Assembly: GCF_005280735.1 (NCBI RefSeq)
Contig: NZ_CP040078.1
Span: 3,472,001-3,536,000 of the forward strand
DNA from: Trinickia violacea
GTDB taxonomy: Bacteria; Pseudomonadota; Gammaproteobacteria; Burkholderiales; Burkholderiaceae
Length of the DNA stretch: 64,000 nt
Direction of reading: 5' to 3'
Shown here: positions 58,047-64,000 of the stretch, in pieces
How positions within the stretch are numbered: position 1 is the stretch's first letter
Layout: every line of letters begins with the position of its first letter
Position numbers and translations under genes: made by a program
The notes under the pieces: generated by a model
The model's database searches: none
Told to the model about the DNA's origin: nothing
What the model saw: only the letters and a program-made list of their open reading frames with translations

Positions 58047-58111
58047 GAAGCTCCGCGAGAGGGAAATGAAGATGGGCGTGATGTTACCCCAGCCCCCAGC
58101 TCCCTCACGCG

Positions 58112-59113
58112 TTAGCCCCGGCGCGTCGCGAGCTCCGCGCCCTGCCGCAGCGCTTCGAGCATGCTGCCCTCGTCGACCACGCCCTTACCCGCGATATCGA
58201 ACGCGGTACCGTGGTCGACCGACGTGCGGATCACCTCGAGCCCGACCGTCACGTTGACACCCGCCTCGAGCCCGAGCACCTTGATCGGCCCGTGGCCCTG
58301 GTCGTGATACATCGCGACCACGAGATCGAAGTCGCCGCGTCCGGCCCGGTAAAACAGCGTGTCGGCCGGCAGCGGCCCGGTGACGTCGAGCCCGCGCGCT
58401 TGCAGCACCTTCACGGCCGGAATGATCTTCTCTTCTTCTTCGCCATAGCCAAAGAGGCCATTCTCGCCCGCGTGTGGATTGATGCCGCACACCCCGATGC
58501 GCGGCTTCTCGATACCGGCCTTCACGAGCGTCGCATGGCCGCGCTCGATCGTGCGTTGCACGAGGCCCGGCTCGATCTTGCGGATCGCATCGATGATGCC
58601 GATATGCGTCGTCACGTGGATCACGCGCAGCTGCGGCGCGACGAGCATCATCGACACTTCGTCGACGCCCGTCAGGTGCGCGAGCATTTCAGTGTGCCCC
58701 GGATACTTGTGACCGCCCGCATGCAGCGCTTCCTTGTTGAGCGGCGCCGTGCAGATCGCATCGATCTTGCCCGCCTGCGCGAGCTCGACCGCGCGCGCGA
58801 TGTAGCGATACGCCGCGTCGCCCGCCAGCGCCGAGAGCTCGCCGAAAGGCAACTCGTCGGGAATCAGGCCGAGGTCGATACAGTCGATCTTGCCTTGCTC
58901 GTAGCGCGCTTCGCTGGCGTCTTCGATGCGGCGCACGCTCAATGCGCCGCCGACGATCTCGTTGGCGCGCTCGAGGCGCTTCGCATCGCCGATCACGAGC
59001 GGCCGGCATTGCTCGTACACCGACGCATGCGCGAGGCTCTTGACGACGACTTCCGCGCCGACGCCCGCCGCATCGCCCATCGTGATGCCGATAACGGGAA
59101 GGTAGTGGTTCAT
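58112..59113 (-). CDS. pdxA2: PdxA2-type 4-phosphate dehydrogenase (D-threonate/D-erythronate 4-phosphate)
   Basis: The 333 residues are of the PdxA family. Metal-site histidines are visible in LHAGGHKYPGHTEMLAHL, CGINPHAGENGLFG and MYHDQGHGPIKVLG. The start is VIGITMGDAAGVGAEVVVKSL. Next to a DUF1537 kinase gene and not in a vitamin B6 context, it belongs with the PdxA2 branch. That branch oxidises and decarboxylates D-threonate or D-erythronate 4-phosphate to dihydroxyacetone phosphate. Genuine PdxA in pyridoxal phosphate synthesis is the less likely alternative. Confidence 0.87.
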   Translation of the reverse strand: MNHYLPVIGITMGDAAGVGAEVVVKSLAHASVYEQCRPLVIGDAKRLERANEIVGGALSVRRIEDASEARYEQGKIDCIDLGLIPDELPFGELSALAGDAAYRYIARAVELAQAGKIDAICTAPLNKEALHAGGHKYPGHTEMLAHLTGVDEVSMMLVAPQLRVIHVTTHIGIIDAIRKIEPGLVQRTIERGHATLVKAGIEKPRIGVCGINPHAGENGLFGYGEEEEKIIPAVKVLQARGLDVTGPLPADTLFYRAGRGDFDLVVAMYHDQGHGPIKVLGLEAGVNVTVGLEVIRTSVDHGTAFDIAGKGVVDEGSMLEALRQGAELATRRG

Positions 59114-59175
59114 GGTTGTGCTCTTTTTAGCGTGGAATTCGTGAGGTGGGAATGCGCTTGTCTATCGAAGCGGGT

Positions 59176-60429
59176 TCAACGCGTGGCGGCGGCCCTATCG
59201 TCGGTGCTGCGCAGGCGCAGCCACGCCGCGTACAGCGCGCGGTCGGTGCCGAACGCGCCCGCCTTCGTGACGATGCCGGGACGGTGCGAACGCGCCTCAC
59301 CAAGCGGCCGCGCGATGGCGACACCCGCCTCGACTTCGTCCACCAGTTGCAGCGCGCCGATCCCCGCAACGCTCAACAGCGCGCGCGCCGTCTCGCCGCC
59401 CGTCGCAATCAGTCCGCCCGTCTTCGTGACGTGCGGTTCGACGAGTTCGGCGAGGGCCTGTGAGAGCCGCGCGCCTTCTGCCGGATCGAACGCGTCGTCG
59501 CGGCCGATGCGCAGCAACAGGTCTTCGCCATGCGATAACAGCGCGCCAATTTGCGCCTGCCATGTGAGCCAGTCGCCGTGCCGCGGCCCTTCGCGCAACA
59601 TCGCGGGCGGCACGACCCGCTCGTTGACCCCGCCGTGTTCGCGCAGCATGGCGCACTGCTTGTCGCCGACCGCCGACAGCGTGCCGACCAGGGTCAGGAT
59701 CGGCGCGCCTGGATGGTGTTCGCCGGATGTTTCAGCCGCGCTATCGCGGCGGCTCAGCGAGGCGATCTCGCGCGCGAGGCCGCCCGAACCGACCCAAAAC
59801 CACGCGCCGTCGCTATCTATCGTCGCCTGTGCCAAGACGTGCAGCGCTTCTTCGGTCTGCGTATCGACGACGACCGCCTGCGCTCCGCTCGCCGTAATCG
59901 ACGCGATGCGCGCCGCCAGCGTTTCGGGGTCGCCGCGCAGCGCCTCGGCGTCGAGACTTGCGGCCGCGAGCCCCGCATCGGCCAGCATCGCGGCGACGTC
60001 GGCGCGGCGGCCGTCGTTTTCGAGCCGCCATGTGTCGGTATCTTCGAGCGGCACGCCGTTCACGAACACGCGGCCGCCCACGAGCGTGCGGCCAGTCGCG
60101 GGAAACGCAGGCGCGACGATCGCGAGCCCGGCGAGCGGCTGCAACGCCGCGACCTCAATCGCCCAATTGCCGCGCAAGGTCGAGTCGATTTTTTTGTAGA
60201 GCTTGCGCCCCGTGGCATGCAACGCCACGTACGCGGCGACGGTGTGCCGTGCGGCGTCGGCCGAAGCATGGCGTCGCGTGTCGGTATCCACGGCGACGAC
60301 GTCCGCGGTTGCGCAGTCGGCAGCATTCGCCGCATCGAGCGTCACGACCGCGCGATGACCCGCGGCCGCGAATCCGACTGCGCAATCGGCGGCGCCGGAA
60401 AGATCATCGGCGACGATCAAGAGTTTCAT
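59176..60429 (-). CDS. dtnK: Four-carbon acid-sugar kinase (DUF1537 family; D-threonate/D-erythronate kinase)
   Basis: The 417 residues start at the ATG at 60429 (MKLLIVADDLSGAADCAVGF), whose ATGA overlaps the kdgT stop. The N-terminal DUF1537 domain has LYKKIDSTLRGNWAIEV and VAPAFPATGRTLVGGRVFVNGVPLEDTD. The C-terminal nucleotide-binding domain has TGGLIATGGETARALL and SHRPGIVTKAGAFG. It phosphorylates C4 of a tetronate imported by KdgT, feeding PdxA2. Whether D-threonate or D-erythronate is preferred cannot be read from the sequence. Confidence 0.88.
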   Translation of the reverse strand: MKLLIVADDLSGAADCAVGFAAAGHRAVVTLDAANAADCATADVVAVDTDTRRHASADAARHTVAAYVALHATGRKLYKKIDSTLRGNWAIEVAALQPLAGLAIVAPAFPATGRTLVGGRVFVNGVPLEDTDTWRLENDGRRADVAAMLADAGLAAASLDAEALRGDPETLAARIASITASGAQAVVVDTQTEEALHVLAQATIDSDGAWFWVGSGGLAREIASLSRRDSAAETSGEHHPGAPILTLVGTLSAVGDKQCAMLREHGGVNERVVPPAMLREGPRHGDWLTWQAQIGALLSHGEDLLLRIGRDDAFDPAEGARLSQALAELVEPHVTKTGGLIATGGETARALLSVAGIGALQLVDEVEAGVAIARPLGEARSHRPGIVTKAGAFGTDRALYAAWLRLRSTDDRAAATR

Positions 60430-61418
60430 CGAGCGAGCTCCGCGCTTGGCTTCGTCTGTGCAACGCGCCGCTGAAAACGTTTCGCCACGGCGGCGGTCAG
60501 CATCGGCGACAGGATCGCTGTCACGACGACGCACGCTGCGACGAGCAGCGTCGCGCTCTTGGCCGCCTCTTCATAGATGGGATTGGCCGCGGCGACGAGC
60601 GCCGGAACGGCGGCGGCGTTGCCCGCCGTATTGGCGGCTGCCACGCCCGCGACACCGGTGCCGCCCGTCAAGCGGTCGGCGAGGTAAAGCGGAATACCCG
60701 TCACGACCACGACGGCGACGCCCAGCACGATCCCGAGCAGCCCGGCTTGCCACACTTTGTGCAGATCCAATCCCGCGCCAAGCGCGAGTGCGAAGAACGG
60801 GATCATCACCGGCACAGCCTTCGCCAGAAAGTCGCGCATTTCACGATCGAGATTGCCGAGCAGCATGCCGACCGCAAGCGGCAGAATGCTGCCCACCAGC
60901 GTTTGCCACGGGAACGCAGCCAACCCGGCCACGCCGAGCGTAACCATCGTCAGGAACGGTCCCGATTCGAGCGACATCAACGTGTACGCGCCGACGTCTT
61001 CGGAGCGGCCATATTGCCCCATCAGCGCCATATACAAGCCACCGTTCGTGTCGTTCATCGCAGCCACGACGGCGAGCGTCGAGATCCCCGCGAACAGACC
61101 CGCCGACACCGGCTGCTCGCCGATCAAATGCCCGAGAATCACCCCGACGACGATCGCCGAACCGACTTTCGTGACGAGCAGCGCGCCACCCTTCTTCACG
61201 AGATAAGGGGTGGCTTTCACGTCGATGCTCGCGCCCATGCAGACGTAGAAGACGGCGAGGATCGGCAGCGCCCCGGTGAACAGCGCATTGGTGAACGACC
61301 CGAAAAACTTCGGCATGCCGGGCATGAAGGTAGCGACAAGCGCCCCGATGAGCAGCGGCACGATCATCATGCCGCCGGGCACGCGTTCAATAGAACGCTT
61401 GATGGGGAATTGGGCCAT
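60426..61418 (-). CDS. KdgT-family sugar-acid permease
   Basis: A 330-residue inner-membrane protein with about ten hydrophobic segments. The ATG at 61418 (MAQFPIKRSIERVPGGMMIVPLLIGALVATFMP) has GGAGA upstream. Family stretches are GASIDVKATPYLVKKGGALLVTKV, SAGLFAGISTLAVVAAMNDTNGGLYMALM and AANTAGNAAAVPALVAAANP. E. coli KdgT imports 2-keto-3-deoxygluconate. In this kinase/PdxA2 context the substrate is more likely a four-carbon acid such as D-threonate. It is first in the operon, coupled to dtnK by ATGA. Confidence 0.88.
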   Translation of the reverse strand: MAQFPIKRSIERVPGGMMIVPLLIGALVATFMPGMPKFFGSFTNALFTGALPILAVFYVCMGASIDVKATPYLVKKGGALLVTKVGSAIVVGVILGHLIGEQPVSAGLFAGISTLAVVAAMNDTNGGLYMALMGQYGRSEDVGAYTLMSLESGPFLTMVTLGVAGLAAFPWQTLVGSILPLAVGMLLGNLDREMRDFLAKAVPVMIPFFALALGAGLDLHKVWQAGLLGIVLGVAVVVVTGIPLYLADRLTGGTGVAGVAAANTAGNAAAVPALVAAANPIYEEAAKSATLLVAACVVVTAILSPMLTAAVAKRFQRRVAQTKPSAELAR

Positions 61419-61465
61419 GCGAGTCTCCGTCTTGTAATGGGGGCTGAATCGAACATTCAGCGCCG

Positions 61466-61501
61466 TGATTGAAACGAGCAAATCTACGCTCACTTCAATC
61501 A
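61466..61501. promoter_or_regulatory. 14-bp inverted repeat upstream of kdgT
   Basis: TGATTGAAACGAGC (61466-61479) pairs with GCTCACTTCAATCA (61488-61501) at 12 of 14 positions across an 8-base spacer. It is 48 bases upstream of the kdgT ATG, in the expected promoter/operator zone. Confidence 0.6.
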
Positions 61502-61530
61502 AAGCGGAGTGTACACAAGCGATGAGTTAT

Positions 61531-61555
61531 GCGCAATTCGATCATCGATTTGCGC
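61531..61555. promoter_or_regulatory. 25-bp near-perfect palindrome upstream of kdgT
   Basis: The arms GCGCAATTCGAT and ATCGATTTGCGC flank one central base, with a single mismatched pair. It is 113 bases upstream of kdgT and 208 upstream of the opposite gene. The TTCGAT core recalls DeoR-type sites. It is a probable operator. Confidence 0.65.
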
Positions 61556-61762
61556 GAATCGATCAAACGCCGCTCACGACGTTGTATTCGAGCCGGCGTG
61601 GCGCGAAGGTCCGCCCGGCGCAGGCGCTGCGTTACGAGTGAACGGCAATGATCGCACTACAGCACAGCACCGACGGCTCCGCCGTCCACCTAGGTTAGAA
61701 TAGCGCCCCTCTCAAAACCCGCATTCACCGCCTCCCACGCGGCGGATGCCCCAGCTAAAGCA

Positions 61763-62308
61763 ATGGCGAAACTTCTGACCGACTCCGAATTCCAGCGTTT
61801 TTCCGAACTCCAGCAGAAGCAGGCGAGCTTCACGATCACGATCGAAGAGGCCGACGAGTTGCGCGACATCGTCGCTCGCGCGCAGAAAAAGCGCGACGAC
61901 CGCGCGGCCGCGATGCAAGCGATCGAAACCTACATCGGCCAATTCGACATCTCGCCTGAAGAGCTTTTCTCGGCCGAGCAGATCGGCGACGCCGCGCGCA
62001 CCTTCGGCCTGATTCCGGCTGCGAAGAAAGAGCGCGTGCTGCCGCCGTCGCTGACGTTCAACGGCAAGCCGTATCAGTGGACGTCGCGCGCACTTCCCGA
62101 TGAAATCCGCGTGCCGCTCTTCGACGCCTTCAAGGCCGGCCAATCCGTGAAAGACTTCATCGCGACGCCGAAGGACGCGAATCGCAATGCGGCGACGATC
62201 GCGCGTCTCGAGCGTGAAACGGGCGCCGTCTACGCGGATGCGTGGCTCGAGGAATTGTCGGTGTCGCGCGCGCAGGTTGACGAGGCCACGGCGAAGCTCG
62301 CCGCGTAA
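61763..62308 (+). CDS. Hypothetical protein, 181 residues, coiled-coil N-terminus
   Basis: No signal peptide or membrane segment. The N-terminal half is charged and helical (FQRFSELQQKQASFTITIEEADELRDIVARAQKKRDDRAAAMQAIETYIGQFDISPEELFSAEQI). The C-terminal half has PPSLTFNGKPYQWTSRALPDEIRVPLFDAFKAGQSVKDFIATP. The first part recalls the oligomerisation helix and YGITPEEL-type linker of H-NS-like proteins, and YQWTSRALP faintly echoes their W-S-G-R-G-x-P end; this is a weak, unverified resemblance. Codon use matches the neighbours. It stands alone between divergent and convergent genes. Function unknown. Confidence 0.72.
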   Translation: MAKLLTDSEFQRFSELQQKQASFTITIEEADELRDIVARAQKKRDDRAAAMQAIETYIGQFDISPEELFSAEQIGDAARTFGLIPAAKKERVLPPSLTFNGKPYQWTSRALPDEIRVPLFDAFKAGQSVKDFIATPKDANRNAATIARLERETGAVYADAWLEELSVSRAQVDEATAKLAA

Positions 62309-62393
62309 TTCGCGCGCCGAATTTCAATTGCGCTGCCTATGACATATGACCGGCGGTGACGCGCAGCTAAAGCGCAGCGCGACCGCCGCTCAG

Positions 62394-64000
62394 TCAAGCC
62401 GAAGCGCTCTCCCCGAGCGCCAGGCGCAATCCCACCACGCTGGGATCGTCGGTTCGCGACACCGCGAACCCAAGCGCTTTCGCCAGCCCGATCATCGGCG
62501 CATTCTCGGCGAGCACCTCCCCGACGATCCATCGCGTGCCGCGCGAGCGCACGTACTCGATGATCTTCGTCATCAAGAGCCGCCCCAGTCCCTTGCTCTT
62601 GAGCGCTGAGCGTATCGCGACCGCGAACTCGGCCGCTTCGTTGTCCGGGTCCGTGATCGCGCGCACGACGCCGAGCGTGTATTCCATTCCGTTCTCGTCG
62701 AAGGCGGTCGCGATCAGCGCCATCTCGCGGTCGTAATCGATCTGCGTCATGCGCGCGAGCTGCGAATGATCGAACCCGCGCACCGCGCCGAAAAAGCGCA
62801 GGCGCAGATCATCGGACGTCATCGATTTGATGAAGGCGCTGTGCATGGCTTCGTCTTCGGGGCGGATCGGGCGAATCATCATGTGCTCGCCGTGCCAGTA
62901 GAGGTTCTCCTCGAGACGGCGCGGGTACGGAACGATGGCGAGCCGGCTGCGCTTTGCAGCGACCGTCACGCGCGGTGCGACGAGCACGGCGCGCGTGCGC
63001 GTCACGCGCAGCGTCGCTTGCAGGCCGGCCACTTCCTTCACATCGCAGACCGCTCGCGACAACGCCGTCAGCGCCGCCAGCACCGGCTCGATCGACGACA
63101 CCGCCCGCGCATACGGCGAACGCGACACGACTTCGCGCGACAAAACCGGATTCAGCGGCGGCAGGCTATAGAAGCACATCGGCGCCGTGAGGCCGTCGAC
63201 AGACGGCGCGGTAAAACGGAACACCGGGCCGAAGTTCGCGTCGTCGCGCAATTCGATGGCGAGGTCGACGATCTTGGCGTCGTCGACGGCGGCGGCGGTT
63301 TCGGGGCAACCGGGCGCGTCGCGCGTCTCGACGATGCCGCCTTCGGTCACGCCGCCCTGGTACGAACGCAAGCTCGCCGTCTCAGCCGCGTGTTCGCGCA
63401 GCACCGTCAAACCGAAGCATTCGAAAAAGCGCGCCGCCTCCTCGCCCGCGAGCGCCGTCTGTCCGGCCGCCACCGCATTCCTGGCCTGCACCTGCGCGCA
63501 GTCGATCTGCTCGGGAACCTGAGCGGGCAGGCTCTCCGGCGTCTGCATCAGCAGCTCGCGCGCAAGCCGGTAGTCGACGAGACGCGCAAACGCGCGCGCA
63601 AGGCGTTGCGGCGTCGTATGAACGGGAATGCCTTGTGCGTGCAGCGCGTCGCGCGTCGCGTTATCGACGCCGCCAAAGAAGCACGCCAATAGCCCGCGGT
63701 AGGCGAGCTTGTGGTTCTCGATCAGCACGCGCGCGACCTCGGCGACAGGCGCGCTATGCGTCGGCGCGTGCACGACGAACGCGGTGCCCGTGTCGCGATG
63801 CGGCGCCAGCACCTCGAGCGCGCGCGCGAAATGCTCGGGCTTCGCGTCGTCGCCGAGCAACAGCGGATTGCCGGGCAACGCGGAGGGTGCGTCGCGCGAC
63901 GCGCTCAGATGCGGCAACGCTTCGGCCACCGCGCGCGCCGCCGCCTCCGGCCATTGCGCGAGCGCGTCGCCGGCGGCGGCGAACGCGTCGGCGGCGAGCG
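62394..64000 (-). CDS. Acyl-CoA synthetase (ADP-forming)-like protein with C-terminal GNAT domain, Pat-type (5' end outside window)
   Basis: The frame is open to the edge, giving at least 535 C-terminal residues. The visible part contains the end of the NDP-forming acyl-CoA synthetase-like region (GNPLLLGDDAKPEHFARALEVL, RGLLACFFGGVDNATRDALHAQGIPVHTTPQRLARAF) and an ATP-grasp-like stretch (GEEAARFFECFGL). The last 170 or so residues are a GNAT acetyltransferase (MMIRPIRPEDEAMHSAFIKSMTSDDLRLRFFG, ...SALKSKGLGRLLMTKIIEYVRSRG). Such fusions acetylate and inactivate acyl-CoA synthetases. The ATP-grasp part seems divergent and may be non-catalytic, as in Pat. Confidence 0.88.
   Translation of the reverse strand, partial: LAADAFAAAGDALAQWPEAAARAVAEALPHLSASRDAPSALPGNPLLLGDDAKPEHFARALEVLAPHRDTGTAFVVHAPTHSAPVAEVARVLIENHKLAYRGLLACFFGGVDNATRDALHAQGIPVHTTPQRLARAFARLVDYRLARELLMQTPESLPAQVPEQIDCAQVQARNAVAAGQTALAGEEAARFFECFGLTVLREHAAETASLRSYQGGVTEGGIVETRDAPGCPETAAAVDDAKIVDLAIELRDDANFGPVFRFTAPSVDGLTAPMCFYSLPPLNPVLSREVVSRSPYARAVSSIEPVLAALTALSRAVCDVKEVAGLQATLRVTRTRAVLVAPRVTVAAKRSRLAIVPYPRRLEENLYWHGEHMMIRPIRPEDEAMHSAFIKSMTSDDLRLRFFGAVRGFDHSQLARMTQIDYDREMALIATAFDENGMEYTLGVVRAITDPDNEAAEFAVAIRSALKSKGLGRLLMTKIIEYVRSRGTRWIVGEVLAENAPMIGLAKALGFAVSRTDDPSVVGLRLALGESASA

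Larger units (their letters stand above)
61419..61762. other. Divergent control region upstream of kdgT
   Basis: This 344-bp gap has no gene. It holds two strong inverted repeats (61466-61501 and 61531-61555), probable sites for the DeoR regulator. A TAGAAT hexamer at 61696-61701 may be the -10 of the plus-strand gene at 61763. TCGAT-type motifs recur between 61538 and 61565. Confidence 0.55.

Overview
This window is high-GC, densely coded DNA from a betaproteobacterium, most likely Burkholderia sensu lato (Burkholderia, Paraburkholderia, Trinickia or Caballeronia). The evidence is the leuC-leuD-leuB-asd-fimV order, the sdhCDAB-sdhE-gltA operon beside a GntR regulator and mdh, a Burkholderia-cepacia-type lipase with its foldase, and several DUF families common in this group. 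I assign no species. No tRNA, rRNA, insertion sequence, prophage or CRISPR array is visible. Two genes are cut by the edges: fimV on the left and an acetyltransferase on the right.

Layout. (1) 1-7107, minus strand: fimV (5' part), asd, leuB, leuD, leuC and argG, i.e. leucine, aspartate-family and arginine biosynthesis. (2) 7483-23216: a central-carbon block. sdhC-sdhD-sdhA-sdhB-sdhE-gltA runs on the minus strand. A GntR regulator sits upstream with a perfect 20-bp palindrome in front of it. Running the other way are mdh, a CitE-like lyase, prpB, prpC, a small secreted protein, prpD and acnA. Together they encode part of the TCA cycle and the whole methylcitrate cycle for propionyl-CoA. (3) 23337-30602: a SirB2/DUF4410 pair, a TetR-HlyD-ABC exporter operon whose genes all overlap, and a secreted lipase with its foldase. 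(4) 30901-44100: a large AsmA-like DUF748 envelope protein, a DUF1254 lipoprotein, a PaiB-like protein, a copper P-type ATPase behind a CueR-type promoter, a His-rich small exported protein, several hypotheticals and an AGE-family epimerase. (5) 44270-46584: a chemoreceptor with a possible sigma-28 promoter, and a hotdog thioesterase.

(6) 46619-56812: a sugar operon read on the minus strand, with an ABC importer (binding protein, ATPase, permease) and six enzyme genes. Its regulator is a divergent IclR gene. The enzymes match a complete non-phosphorylative L-fucose-type route to pyruvate and lactate. The dehydration step is apparently carried out by a two-gene UxaA (altronate dehydratase) family enzyme. 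(7) 56873-57270: a HicB antitoxin gene preceded by a 20-codon remnant of hicA. (8) 57267-61418: kdgT-dtnK-pdxA2-deoR, a D-threonate/D-erythronate-type utilisation operon. Two strong inverted repeats lie upstream of it. (9) 61763 to the end: a hypothetical protein and the C-terminal part of a Pat-like acyl-CoA-synthetase/GNAT protein.

Most of the window is ordinary metabolism and no wholly new system stands out. The most interesting points are the gutted hicA, the UxaA-type sugar operon, the TCA/methylcitrate supercluster with an embedded secreted protein, a 51-codon gene with duplicated promoter repeats, and several inverted repeats that look like operators. Functional calls rest on recalled family features; no database search was run.
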